64,000 nucleotides of DNA from Prorocentrum cordatum (taxonomy: Eukaryota > Sar > Dinophyceae > Prorocentrales > Prorocentraceae): assembly GCA_963575745.1 (NCBI GenBank), contig CAUYUJ010015942.1:182874-246873 (forward strand), read 5' to 3'. The notes beneath the pieces are model-generated. The model had not been told where the DNA came from. It searched no databases and saw nothing but the letters and a program-made list of their open reading frames with translations. The number at the start of each line of letters is the position of its first letter. The stretch's first letter is position 1. Of this stretch, positions 10,535 through 22,893 are shown one piece after another. Both the position numbers and the translations under genes were made by a program.

Positions 10535-12975
10535 AGTTCTTCAACAACGACAGCAACCAACAACAACAACAACAGCAGCAACAACAACAATAACAACAGC
10601 AACAACAGCAACAGTCATTTTCAGACTGTTCGCCCTTATCTGCTCGAGTGTCCAATAACGCGTATTTCGCAAACCCTCGATACCCGCCCTTTTCGTTTTC
10701 GATCGAACCCCTTTTGGGTGGTATGCCTTTCTTCCCTGCAGGCCAGGCCCCGGCAGGCGGCGGGGCGGCCGCGGACCGTCGGCCTGGCCAGCGGCAGCGC
10801 TGATCGGCGGGGCGGCCGCGGACCGTCGACCCGACCCGAAGAGGGACGGACAGGGGACCGACCACGACGACGACGACGTCGACGACGACGGCGACGACGG
10901 CGACGACGAGCGAAAGCGAGAGCGAGAGAGAACGACAGCAGGGCCATGAAGGAAATGAAGTAGGCCACGAAGGGCGCCGGCGGGGACACGAAGGGAATAC
11001 GTATGGGGCCACGAAGAGCGCGAACGAGCGGGGGCCACGAAGGGCAGATAATGCAGGGCCACGGAAGGCAACGACGGGGCCACTGAGGGTAGCAACTGGG
11101 CCACGTAGGACAGTGAGGGGGCCACAGACGGCGACAGCGGGGCCACGAAGGGCATGCACATGGGGCCACAACGGGCGCGACTCTTGGGTGCCTGGTTGTC
11201 GGGAGCGCGGCGCCTGAGCAAATTACAAGAAATTCCAACGCAAGGGCGCTACTATTCTTCAGTAAGTTGCAAACAAGTCTCCAGCGAGAGCGCGACTCCA
11301 GAGCGCCGGGAGAGCGATTCCTCAATAAATTGTAAGGCGGTCCCAAGCGAGAGCGCGACTCCTGAATAAGATCCGAGGAAGTCTCGGGCGGGAGCGGGGG
11401 TCCTGGCAAAATGGTGAGGACGTCTCAAGAGGGAGCCGTTGTTGTTATAACCCGGGGGCGAGGGGCCCAGTTTGAGCATCAAGACTTTCCCTGTCAAAAA
11501 ACAAGGTGCGAGCGTCGAGGGGCACACGTTGATTGAGACAAGGCATTCTGCACTGGTGGGGGGATCAATAATAATTATACTTCAGATTTGAAAACTCAGC
11601 AACAATCATTTTAAGACTGTTCGCTCTTATCTGCTCGAATGTCCGTTGACGCGTAATTCCCAAACCCTCGATACCCGCCCTCTTCGTCTTCGATCGTACC
11701 CCTTTTGGGGGGTAGACCCTTTTTCCCTGCAGGCCAGGCCCCGGCAAGCGGCGGGGCGGCCGCGGACCGTCGGCCGGGCTAGCGGCAGCGCTGATCGGCG
11801 GCAACCCGACCCCAAGGGGGACGAACAGGGGACCAACCACGACGACTACGAACACGACGACGACGATGTCGTCGACGACGACGGCGGCGACGACCACGAC
11901 GAGCGAAAGCGAGAGCGAGAGAGAGAACGACAGCAGGGCCACGAAAGGCACGAAGTAGGCCACGAAGGGCGACAGCGGGGACACGAAGGGAATGCGTATG
12001 GGGCCAGGAAGAGCGCGAACGAGCGGGGGCCAAAAAGGGCAGATAATAGGGCCACGGACGGCAACAACGGGGCCACTGAGGGCAGCAATGAGGCCACGTA
12101 GGACGGCAAGGGGGCCACAAAGGGCGACAGCGGGGCCACGAAGGGCATACGTATATTGGGCCGCGGAGGGCAAGGACGGGGCCACTGAGGGCAGCAACGG
12201 GGCCACGAAGGACAGCGAGGGGCCACGAAGGGCGACAGCGGGGACACGAAACGCATGCATATGGGGCCACGACGGGCGCGGACGAACGGGGGCCACGAAG
12301 GGCATACATATATGGGATCACGAAGGGCAGCGAGGGGGCCACGAAGGGCTGCAACAAGGCCACGAAGGGTAGCGAGGGGGCCACGAAGGGCTGCAACGGG
12401 GCCACGAAGGGCAGCGAGGGGGCCACGAGGGGCTGCAACGGGGCCACGACGGGCAGCGAGAGGGCCACGAAAGGCTGCAACGGGGCCACGACGGGCAGCG
12501 AGGGGGCAACGAAGGGCTGCACCCGATTCCTAGACAATGTGTGAGGGAGTCATAGGCGTGAGCGCGACTCCTGAGCGCCTGAGTGTCGGGAGCGCGGCGC
12601 TTGAGCAAATTACAAGAAATTCCAACGCATGGACGCTATTCTTCAGTAAATTGCAAGCAAGTCTCCAGCGAGAGCGCGACTCCAGAGCGCCGAGAGAGCG
12701 ATTCCTGAATCAATTGCAAGGAGGTCCCAAGCGAGAACGCGATTCCTGAATAAAATCCGAGAAAGTCTCGGGCGGGAGCGGGGGTCCTGGCAAAATTGTG
12801 AGGAAGTCTCAGGTGGGAGCCGTTGTTGTTGTAACCTGGGGGCCAGGGTCACAGTTTGAGCCTCAAGACTTTCCCGGATAAAAAAACCGGGTGCGAGCGG
12901 CGGGAGGGGCACTTCAAATGACAAAACAATATGCACCGGTGAGGGGGGATCAACAATAATATTCTTCAGAAGCGA
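10535..12975. repeat. Two tandem rounds of modules CAA-B-C-D-E
   Basis: Round 1: CAA tract 10535-10614, B 10618-10930, C 10938-11172, D/E 11160-11520. Round 2: degenerate CAA near 11595, B 11605-11910, C 11935-12530, D/E 12545-12900. Each round is 1.0-1.4 kb, so this is a higher-order satellite built from smaller minisatellites. Confidence 0.85.
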
Positions 12976-12979
12976 GAGT

Positions 12980-13003
12980 TCAACAACAGCAACAGCAACA
13001 ATC

Positions 13004-13047
<44 letters not shown>

Positions 13048-14280
13048 CATTTTACCCGAACGCGTGGTGTTCTCCCCAGTGCCAGGGTTTTCATACGACA
13101 CCAGGCAATACCCCCACTTCGTGGGGGGGCATTACAAGCTCTACCAAATATCCAAACGACTCTTCGCGACCACCCAAACCCAGCTTCCCGCCCTATGACG
13201 TTGGGACACTTCACTTCGTGGCGTGCGGACGACCGTGGCTACTACACTGGCGTGGGGTACACACCCACAGAACTTGGTCACTTATTCGGGGCGCGCATGT
13301 GCCCAGCATGGTGCAATTGTGCCATACAATACATGACGCAACCAATGACGCAACCATGTGCATGTCGGCGGCCGAGGGCGCAACCTATGACGCAACCAAT
13401 AGGGGGGCGTTTTATTCTCGGCGGCCGAGGGCGCAACATATGGCGCAACCGCAAGGGATTCTGGCCCCTGGCAGGCGCGCGAACCCCGTTGCAAGAGCGT
13501 GCGAAAGTAGCTCGCGCGAGCTCATGTAACATAAATGTTGGAAAACCATTGGTTTTTTTAGGATTCGGACAGCGCGCGCGGGTGGAAATTTTGAAAAGTC
13601 GTGCAGGTGTTTTTCGAGGACCTACGGTGCGATTCGTGTGATTTTATGATGCGCGGTGCTAAAATTCTTAAGAAGCCCAATGGTTTTTGGAGATTTCGGC
13701 GTGCGCGCGCGAAGAAAAAACGAATGTGTCCCGCATGGTATTATTTGACAGGGATGATGGCCCTGGCAGGTGCGCAACCGTTGTCGCAGAAGTTCGAAAA
13801 AGTTGCTCGCAAAAGCCCGTTTGACAGAAATGTTTAAAAAGTGTTGGTTTCCTACGAATCCGCAAGAGCGCGCGGGATGAGATTTTGACATTTTTTTGTT
13901 GAAAAACCATTGGTTTTTTGATGTTTTTATGTTAAAATCGCTCCGAACACTAAGCTTTTGGAAGGATTTCGTCTTGCGCGCGCGAATGTCCACTTTACCT
14001 TATTTTTTGCAAGGGATTCTTGAAATTTGATTATATTAGAACAAGAAATGTCATTTTATAGTGTTTTTTGCAAGGGAAAACGGATTACAACAAAACAACC
14101 GGATCTTGATGACATCGTATTACCTGAGGCTTCCTCACGAAAATGATGAAAATGTAGCTGCGGCCTAGGCGGCGCAGGGGGGCCGTGCACCAGGGGTCCC
14201 AACAATAATTATTCTTTAGAATTAATAATGTTCAACAACAACAACAACAACGACAACGACAACGACAACGGCAACGATCT
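12980..14280. repeat. CAA + module H + unique + module G round
   Basis: (CAA)n 12980-13045, module H 13047-13275, about 320 bp without recognised homology (13276-13600; contains repeated ATGACGCAACC), module G 13600-14232, (CAA/GAC)n 14230-14275. Module G here is the near-identical partner of 8330-8950. Confidence 0.85.
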
Positions 14281-14880
14281 ATTTAAGATTGTTCGCTCTT
14301 ACTGGCACGCGTGTCTTGCATTCCGTATGCCCCGACCCTCGATACCCGCCCACTTCGTCTTCGATTGCACCCCGTTTCGGGGGGAATCTCTTCCTTGTCG
14401 GCCACTGACCGCAGTGCGAGGAAGTCTCGAGCGAGAGCGCCGTTCCTGAGTTCGGGGGCCCCTCTGGCCAAGGGCTCTCGGAATATCCACGGAGAAATAT
14501 CGAACGGGAACCCTTGTCGCCGTGTCTGGGCCTCCACCAACTTGCCTGAATTACGAGAAAGTCTCGAGCGAGAGCGCCGTTCCTGAATTCGGGGGCCTTG
14601 GCCAGGGGCTCTCGGAGTAAATCGTGAGGAGGTATCGAGCAGGAGCCCTTGTCGTCGCGGCTGGGCCTCCGCCAACTTGACTGAATTGCGAGGATGTCTC
14701 GAGCGAGAGCGCCGTTCCTGAGTTCGGGGGGCTCTCTGGCCAGGCTGTCTCGGGGTACATTGTGAGGAAAAATCGAGCCGGAGCCGTTGTCGTCGTAGCT
14801 GGGCCTCCCAGGGCCCACAATTAGGCTCAAGCCACCGCTCGAGCGGGAGCCTCGTTTTCAGAGAAAAAGTAGCTGGCGTC
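14281..14880. repeat. Partial module B and 136-bp tandem repeat
   Basis: 14281-14400 is the start of module B. GCGAGGAAGTCTCGAGCG-like starts at 14416, 14553 and 14688 mark three copies of a 135-137-bp unit that contains GAGAGCGCCGTTCCTGA and GCTGGGCCTCC. Confidence 0.9.
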
Positions 14881-14952
14881 GAGGCGAGAGCGCGCGGAAC
14901 CGATTCCGGAGGTCAGCAATAATCATTCTGTAGAAATGAACAGTTGAGGATT

Positions 14953-14954
14953 CA

Positions 14955-14995
<41 letters not shown>

Positions 14996-15010
14996 TCTGA
15001 CGCCGACGCC
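14953..15010. repeat. (GAC)n microsatellite
   Basis: Uninterrupted GAC trinucleotides after a CAATAATCATTCTGTAGAA junction motif. 15010-15330 is GC-rich sequence without a supported gene. Confidence 0.9.
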
Positions 15011-15397
15011 GACGACGGCGGGGTCCCAAGAAGGTCCCGAAGACGCCCGGATACCTCAATCTTCAATCCTCCCGCTGGCGGCCGCTCGGGGTGCCTCGGA
15101 CACCCCTACATGACGGCAACGACGGCGGCGGCGGCGGGCGGGCGGCGGTGGCGGCGGCGACGATGAACTCTCGGGCAGGGCCGCCTCGGCCAGCGGGGGC
15201 GGAAGCCAACGCGCGTGGCTGCCCGCGCGGGCGTCGGAATCTGCCGTGTCCCGGGAAGAGTCCTGAGGGCGGGGTGGGGCAGGAGGGGTGGTCTTCCCTC
15301 TCGTCGGGGATCCTCCGTTGGTCATCCTCCTCCTGCCTCCTCGTGCCTCTGCCGCCGCCGCCTCCGCCTCCTCTGCTTCCCCCTGTTCCTCCTCGAC

Positions 15398-15808
<411 letters not shown>

Positions 15809-15908
15809 NNNNNNNNNNNNNNNNNNNNNNNNNNNNNNNNNNNNNNNNNNNNNNNNNNNNNNNNNNNNNNNNNNNNNNNNNNNNNNNNNNNNNNNNNNNN
15901 NNNNNNNN
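15809..15908. other. Assembly gap (100 N)
   Basis: Exactly 100 N, the conventional placeholder for a gap of unknown size, between (TAG)n on the left and (GGA)n on the right. Confidence 1.
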
Positions 15909-17636
15909 AGGAGGAGGAGCAGGAGGAGGAGGAGGATGAGGAGGAGGAGGAGGAAGACACGGAGTGACGCCAAGGGGCGCCAAAGCGGCCTCCTGCGAGC
16001 GGGGGCGGCGCGGGGCGTCCTGGTGCGGCAGGGCGCCACGGGCCTCATCCAGCGGGTCTTCGCGCGAGCCCATCGCCTGGTCGCGGGGCTCCGCGGGGCG
16101 GGGAGGGCATCCTCCGCCTCCTCCTCCTTCTCTTCCTCCCCCTCCTCCTCCCCCTCCTGCTCCTCCACCCCTTCCTCGTCCCTCCTCCTCGTCATTATCC
16201 TCCTCCTCTTCCCCTCATCCGTCTCCTCGTCCTCCTCCTCCTCCTCCTCCTTTTCCTCATCCTCCTCCTCCGCGTTTTCCTCCTCCTCCTCATCCTCCAT
16301 CCTCCTCCTCCTCCTCCTCCTCCTCCTCCTCCTCCTCCTCCTCCTCCTCCTCCTCCTCTTATTATTCTTAGTCTTATTATTCCGCCTCTTCCTCTTCATA
16401 GTATTATTCTCATCATTATTACTAATATTATTATTACTATTATTGCTCTTATTTGTAACATTATTATTACTACTCTCATTGCTCTTATTATTAATATCAG
16501 TATTATCATTATTATTATTATGATTGTGATTATTATTATTACTATTATTATCTTTTAATTATCATTATTACTATTGTTATTATTATAAGCATTATTATTA
16601 TTCTCATTATTATTATTATTATGCTTATGATCCGTCTGTTTAGTATTATTGATATTCTTCATCGTTTTCGCCTTCGTCTTCGTTTTCGTCGTCGTCGTCG
16701 TCTTCGTCTTCGTCTGCGTAGTCTTCTTCTTAGTATTATTACTACTACTACTATTAGTATTATTGTTATTCTCACTGTTATTAGTACTATTAATATTATT
16801 ATTCATATTATTATTATGATTACTACTACTGTTAGTATTAGTAATAGTATTATTGTTGTTATTATTATTATTAGTCCTCCTCTTCCTCCTCCTCCTCTTC
16901 CTCGTCCTTCTTCTCCTCCTCCTGCTCCGCCGCCGCCGCCGCCTCCGCCTCCGTCTCCGCCTCCGCCTCCTTTTCCTCCTCCTCCTCCTCCTCCTCCTCC
17001 TCCTCCTCTTCTTTCTCCTCTTCCATCCCTCCCCCTCCCCCTCCCCCTGCCTCCTCCTCGTCCTCCTCCTCCTCCTCCTCCTCTTCCCCCTCCTCCTCCT
17101 CCCCCTCCCCCTCCTCATCGTCCTCCTCCTTGTCCTCGTCCTCGTCCTCCTCCTCCCTGTCTTCTGCTTCTTCTTCTTATTCTTCTTCTTCTTCTGCTTA
17201 TTCTTCTTCTTATTCTTCTTCTTCTTCTTCTGATGATGATGATGATTATTATTATTAGTATTATTATTATTATATTTATTATTGTTATTACTAGTATTAT
17301 TAATATTATTATTAGTATTATTATTAGTATGTTTATTATTATTAATATGTTTAATATTATTAGTGGTATTAGTATTACTATTAGTAGTATTATTGTTATT
17401 ACTATCATTATTATCATTAGTATTGTTATTATTATGTGTATTATTATTCGTATTATTAATACCATTCGAAATATTCGTATTAGTATTATTTAAATTATTA
17501 GTATTATTATGAATAATATTATAATTAGTAATATTATTATTGTTGATATTAGTATTATTAGTAGTAGTATCAGCATTATTATTATTATGTTTGTTATTAT
17601 CATTATCATTAATAGTATTATTATTATGATTTATTT

Positions 17637-17678
<42 letters not shown>

Positions 17679-17950
17679 GTTTGTGTTTATTCTTATTATT
17701 CTTCCTCCTCCTCCTCCTCCTCTCCTCCTCTTCCTCCTCCTCCTCCTCCTCCTCCTATATTCCTCCCCCTCCTCCTCCTCCTCCTCCTCCTCCTCCTCCT
17801 GTTCCCCCTCCTGCTCCTCCTGTTCATCCTCCTCCTCCTCCTCCTCCTCCTCTTCCTCCTCTTTTTCCTCTTCCTCTTCCTCCTCTTCCTCCTCCTCCTC
17901 CTCCTCCTCCTCCTCCTCCTCCTCCTCCCCCTCATCCCCCTCCTCGTTTT
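15909..17950. repeat. Compound (GGA)n, (TCC)n and (ATT)n microsatellites
   Basis: GGA to 15955; a 150-bp GC-rich island (15960-16110); TCC 16110-16360; ATT/TTA-rich 16360-16875; TCC 16875-17160; TTC 17160-17230; ATT/TTA 17230-17700; TCC 17700-17950. Both strands stay open over long stretches, but the products are simple-sequence only. Confidence 0.95.
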
Positions 17951-18105
17951 CCTCATGTTTTCTGCTTCCTGGTGGCATGAGTGCCCCGCCCGTTGCCGTT
18001 TCCCCCAGGACTGGCTGTCTGGCCAGCCCTGGGCGGTAGAACGAAATAGGAACATAGATGGTGTAAACAGGCAGACAGGAAGGAGCTAGGGAGGAAGGAG
18101 AGAGC
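17945..18105 (+). repeat. Dispersed direct repeat, copy 1
   Basis: About 160 bp beginning TTTTCTGCTTCCTGGTGGCA and including GGACTGGCTGTCTGGCCAGC and GTGTAAACAGGCAGACAGGA. It is nearly identical to 26545-26700, and both copies follow a (TCC)n tract. Confidence 0.9.
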
Positions 18106-18109
18106 ATCA

Positions 18110-19560
18110 TAACATGATATCATAAACCCAAGAGAAAAAGAGAAGGGCATGATGTTGCCGGCGGAGTGCGCGGCTTGCTTGCGGGGGGCCGTCGGGCCCA
18201 TCGTAGAGGCTCCTCCTCCCCGCGGGCCCGCTGGCGGCTCGTACCAGCGCTCTGACGGCGCCCTAGGGCCCCCTCTCCGTAGAGGGGCCCTGGTTTGTGA
18301 AGCCCTTGGCTGCCGCGAGGGGGTGCGGGAGCAGGAGCTAGCAGCAAGTGGGACGGGTGGCATGTGTAAATGGAATAGGCGCGGTGGCGGCCCGCAAATT
18401 GGTGCCCCGGCGGCGGCGCGGGCGCCCTAGTGGCTGAAAAGCAAGGGGTGAGGAGGTGGAATTGTCTTGGTCCGCGCTGTGGCGGTGGAGGTGCCTGTCC
18501 ACGCCCGCCAGCGTGGAGGGCACATGGGCGCCTCCCTCTGCTCGTGGGAACCCCGCCAAGGCGCCCCCAGGGTCAAAAACGGGATCCCTCACCCAAGACC
18601 AGGCGTAGGGTTCCCAGCACATTAGCTGGGGCCGCCTGGTGGGGGTTCCGCCGAACGCGAGGGGGGCTCGTGCCTCCAGGCGCCGGCTGGACCCCCCACT
18701 CTCGCCGAGAGGTGCGGGCGGCCACTCTCGCCCAAGTGGATGGCACCGGGGCCTCGCCCCCTGCGCACAGGGCCCCCCCCGAAGCGCCCACCGTCCCCAC
18801 GGCTGGCATCTTCCCCGTGGCAGGCAGGAACTGGGTGCCCAGACCGCGGGAGCGGCGGCCGCTTTGGGGGGGGGGGCCCTCCGCGCTCGCGGGGAAATGT
18901 GCGCCATCATTGGCGGTGGCGCGCGGCAGGTCGTGGCCCCTCGCCCCTGATAGATAGCCCGCCACACTCCGCGAAATGCGGCGGGCGCCCGAAGATCGCA
19001 GCTGCTGCTTCTAGAAAGGAAGGCCGCGGAGCGTGCGTCTGATGCTGCTCGGCCGCGGCCTCGCCAGCCCTTGCCGCGCGGGCCCGCGGCGGATTCCTCT
19101 GCTCGCCCCGCCCCCGAGGTGGCGCGGCGAGGCTAGCGAGCTGAGGCGGGGGGGGCGGGGCTGCGAGAAGGAAGCCCTGAGGTGAAGAAGCATGGAGACC
19201 GGCGGGGGCCTCATCTCAGCGCGCGCGCGCCCGGCGAGGCAGCGCGCCTCGCGGGTCAGAATGCCCCTCGAGGACCCGCTGGTCACTAGCAGGCAGCACG
19301 CGCCGACCCCCCGTGGAATGGCGCCTGCGCAGGGCACTTGGCCGCAGGGCGCCCCGCAAACACGCGCGCGCCTTGAGGGCCGCGCGCAAAGAGGCGGGAG
19401 AAGAGGGCAACTGCGGGCGCCCCCGCCGGCCTGTCCTGATATGTCTTTCACGCCCCACCTCTCGCGACACATGGGTGGCGGAAGCGAACGGAAGATAATA
19501 TATAGACCTGGCCGGGCAGACCTCGCGGCGATAGAATTCCGAGAGAGGCGGCGGTAGAGA
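18110..19560. other. GC-rich spacer, no supported gene
   Basis: High GC, no long low-complexity array. Several open frames exist on both strands (for example 18430-18957 plus), but they overlap, lack recognisable motifs and show no preferred frame. 19290-19460 is repeated at 24595-24940. Confidence 0.6.
19290..19460 (+). repeat. Dispersed direct repeat, partner of 24595-24940
   Basis: Shares CCCCCCGTGGAATGGCGCCTG, GGCACTTGGCCGCAGG and, further on, CCGGCCTG(T/G)CCTGATA with 24595-24940. The second copy has about 170 bp of extra sequence in the middle. Confidence 0.8.
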
Positions 19561-19624
19561 AGCGTCAATACGCGCACCCGTGGGGGAGAATATTGAAAAT
19601 CTGCCATGTGTACACAAGGCCAAC

Positions 19625-19905
19625 ATAGCATATATATATATATATACCTATACGACCGCCCTTCGGGTGATAAGGAGGTTCGGGGGGGGGGGGGATGCAG
19701 CGTCCCACTCGATCGGTCTCACTATCCATCTCACTATCGGTCTCGTTCGATCGATCTCACTCGATCGATATCACAATCGATCTCACTCGATGTATCTCAT
19801 TCGCTCGGTCTCAAAATTGATCTGATTATCGATCTCCCAATCGATCCCACATTCGGTCTCACTATCGCTCTCACTACCGATATCACAGTCGATCTAACAT
19901 GCAAC
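19625..19905. repeat. (TA)n plus 12-bp GATCTCACTATC array, copy 1
   Basis: (TA)9 at 19629-19646, then CGCCCTTCGGGTGATAAGGAGG, a G run, then about 15 units of the type TCGATCTCACTA to 19905. The same order is found at 21658-22495. Confidence 0.9.
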
Positions 19906-21330
19906 GTCATCATCATCATCACCAACACCATCATTTTCATCGTCATCGGGACACGTTCGCCATCATCATCGTCATCATCGTCAACGCCATCATCATCAGG
20001 CCAGCAGCATCATCCCCATCATCATCTCATCATACTCAGCAACATCATCATCATCAGCATCATCATCACCATCGGCACACAGCCTTCGTCATCATCACCA
20101 CCAGCATCATCATCATCATCGGGACACCATCATGGTCACCACCATTGTCATCGTCAACATCATGAACAACATCGGGATACCATCATCATCACCATTTAAT
20201 CATCATCGTAATCAACAGCATCATCAACATCACCGGGACACCATCACCATCAACAGCATCATCGTGACCAACATCATCATCAATATCATCATCGGTACAC
20301 CATCACCATCACCATCATCATCACCACCGTCGTAAGCATCATCATCATCATCGGGAAACCATAATCATCATCAGCAGAATCATCATTAACAACATCATCA
20401 TCAACAACAGCGGACAGACACATCAACATCATCGTCATCTCATCATCATCAACGACATTATCAACATCACCAGCGGGACACAGCCATCGTCATCATCACC
20501 ATCAGCATCAGCATCATCATCGGGACACCACCATGGTCACCATCGTTGTCATCGTCAACATCACCAACAACATCGGGACACCATCATCATCAGCTCAGTA
20601 TCATCATCATCACCAACAGCATCATCAACATCATCGGCACACCATCATCATCAGCAGCATCAGCATCACCAACATCACCATCAATATCATCATCGGTACA
20701 CCACCACCATCACCATCATCATCACCACCGTCGTAATCATCATCATCATCATCGGGAAACCATAATCATCAGCAGCATCATCATTGACATTATCATCATC
20801 AACAACAGCGGACAGACACATCAACATCATCGTCATCTCATCATCATCAAAGACATTATCAACATCACCAGCGGGACACAGCCATCGTCATCATCACCAT
20901 CAGCATCAGCATCATCATCGGGACACCACCATGGTCACCATCGTTGTCATCGTCAACATCACCAACAACATCGGGACACCATCATCATCATCAGATCAGT
21001 ATCATCATCATCACCAACAGCATCATCAACATCATCGGCACACCATCATCATCAGCAGCATCAACATCACCAACATCACCATCAATATCATCATCGGTAC
21101 ACCACCATCATCACCATCATCATCACCACCGTCATGATCATCATCATCATCGGGATACCATATTCATCATCAGCAGCATCAGCATTACCAACATCACCAT
21201 CAACAACAGGGGGAAAAAAAAAAAAAAAAAAAAAAATCATCGTCATCTCATCATCATCATCAGCATCATCATCAACATGACACCATCATCGTCATCATCA
21301 TCACCATCAACACAACCATCATGATCATCA
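19900..21330. repeat. CAT-rich higher-order tandem repeat, ~400-bp unit
   Basis: CATCATCAC-type trinucleotides arranged in a higher-order unit. The landmark ATGGTCACCA(C/T)C occurs at 20132, 20533 and 20931, giving periods of 401 and 398 bp. Each unit also contains GGGACACC and CGGACAGACACATC landmarks. In the third copy the second landmark is replaced by G5A23 at 21209-21236. Confidence 0.92.
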
Positions 21331-21344
21331 TCAACATCATCATT

Positions 21345-21660
21345 ATCGGGGCACCGACGGGGCACCGACGGGACACCGGCGGGACACCGCGGGCCCCCGG
21401 CCGCCCGGAAGGGAGACATTTGGTCCGGCCGCGCCTCAGCCACACGGGACACCAGCGGGGCACCGGCGGGGTACCGCGGGCCCCCGGCCGCCCGGAAGGG
21501 AGACATTTGGTCCGGCCGCGCCTCAGCCACAGGAGACTTTCTCTCGCCCGCCCACGCAGCTTCGCCTCGCCCGCACGGCACGCACGAACACGAAACCGAA
21601 ATCGATCTCCCGGTGGGGGGGCTCTCCGTTCAACTTCGATCTCACCCCCTCGCCTCCGAT
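21345..21660 (+). repeat. Duplicated ~315-bp block with internal 87-bp duplication, copy 1
   Basis: GCGGGCCCCCGGCCGCCCG starts at 21389 and 21476 (87-bp period). The block then runs through GGAGACTTTCTCTCGCCCGCC to TCGCCTCCGATATATA. Copy 2 is 22555-22865, nearly identical. Confidence 0.93.
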
Positions 21661-21666
21661 ATATAT

Positions 21667-21702
<36 letters not shown>

Positions 21703-22495
21703 GCATAGACCACCCTTCGGGTGATAAGGAGGTGAGGGGGGGGGAGGGACCAACGTCGCACTGAATTGATCTCACTATCGAACTCACTACCGATCTCACA
21801 ATCGATCTCAATCGATAGATCTCACTATCGATCTGACTATCGATCTCACAATCAATCTCACAATCGATCCCACAATCGATCTCACATTCGGTCTCGCTAT
21901 TGATCTCACAATCGATATCACAATCAATCTCGCATTCGATCTGACTATCGATCTCACTATCAAACTCACTATCGATCTCATTATCGATCTCACATTCGGT
22001 CTCACTATCGATCTCACAGTCGATATCACAATCGATATCACAATCGATCTCGCATTTGGCCTCACTATCGATCTCTCTATCGAACTCACTTTCGATCTCA
22101 TTATCGATCTCCGGATCGATCTCACGATCGATATCGCAATCGCAATCGATCTCACATTCGGTCTCATCATCAATCTCACTATCGAAATCACTACCGATCT
22201 CATTACCGCTAGTGATCTCACTACTAAGTCAATCGATCGATCTCACAATCGATCTGACTATCGATCTCACAATATATTCCACAATCGATCCCACATTCGG
22301 TCTCACTATCGATCTCACTATCGATATCACAATCGGTCTCACAATCGATATCCCATTCGGTCTCACAATCGATCTCACTATCGATCTCATTATCGATCTC
22401 ACATTCGGTATCACAATCGATCTCACAATCGATCTCACAAGCGATCTGACATTCGATCTCGCAGTCGATATCACTACCGATCTCACTATCGACCA
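21658..22495. repeat. (TA)n and ~730-bp GATCTCACTATC array, copy 2
   Basis: Imperfect (TA)n at 21659-21702, CACCCTTCGGGTGATAAGGAGG, G run, then about 60 units of 12 bp (ATCGATCTCACT, with CACAATCG and CATTCGGT variants). The array is rich in the palindrome ATCGAT. The rare long open frames here are period artefacts. Confidence 0.95.
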
Positions 22496-22554
22496 TCAAA
22501 ACAAAACACCAACATCGCCATCATCATCACCATCATCATCAATATCATCACCAT

Positions 22555-22860
22555 AATCGGGACACCGACGGGGCACCGGCGGGACACCGCGGGCCCCCGG
22601 CCGCCCGGAAGGGAAACATTTGGTCCGGCCGCGCCTCAGCCACACGGGACACCAGCGGGGCACCGGCGGGGCACCGCGGGCCCCCGGCCGCCCGCAAGGG
22701 AGACATTTGGTCCGGCCGCGCCTCAGCCACAGGAGACTTCCTCTCGCCCGCCCACGCAGCTTCGCCTCGCCCGCGCGCACGGCACGCGCGAACACGAAAC
22801 CGAAATCGATTTCCCGGTAGGGGGGCTCTCCGTTCCACTTCGATCTCACCCCCTCGCCTC

Positions 22861-22890
<30 letters not shown>
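22555..22890 (+). repeat. Duplicated ~315-bp block, copy 2, ending in (TA)n
   Basis: Nearly identical to 21345-21660, including the 87-bp internal duplication, and ending in (TA)n (22863-22890). A short CAT stretch (22500-22555) precedes it. Confidence 0.93.

Positions 22891-22893
<3 letters not shown>

Noticed and set aside
13601-13837. 78-codon frame containing KKKRMCPAWYYLTGMM, shared by module G copies
   Set aside because: It is preserved because the copies are near-identical DNA; the diverged copies (5.7 kb) do not keep it.
15909-17500. Long Arg/Glu- or Ser/Pro-rich frames in the TCC and ATT microsatellites
   Set aside because: Pure trinucleotide repeats are open in several frames on both strands; no coding evidence.
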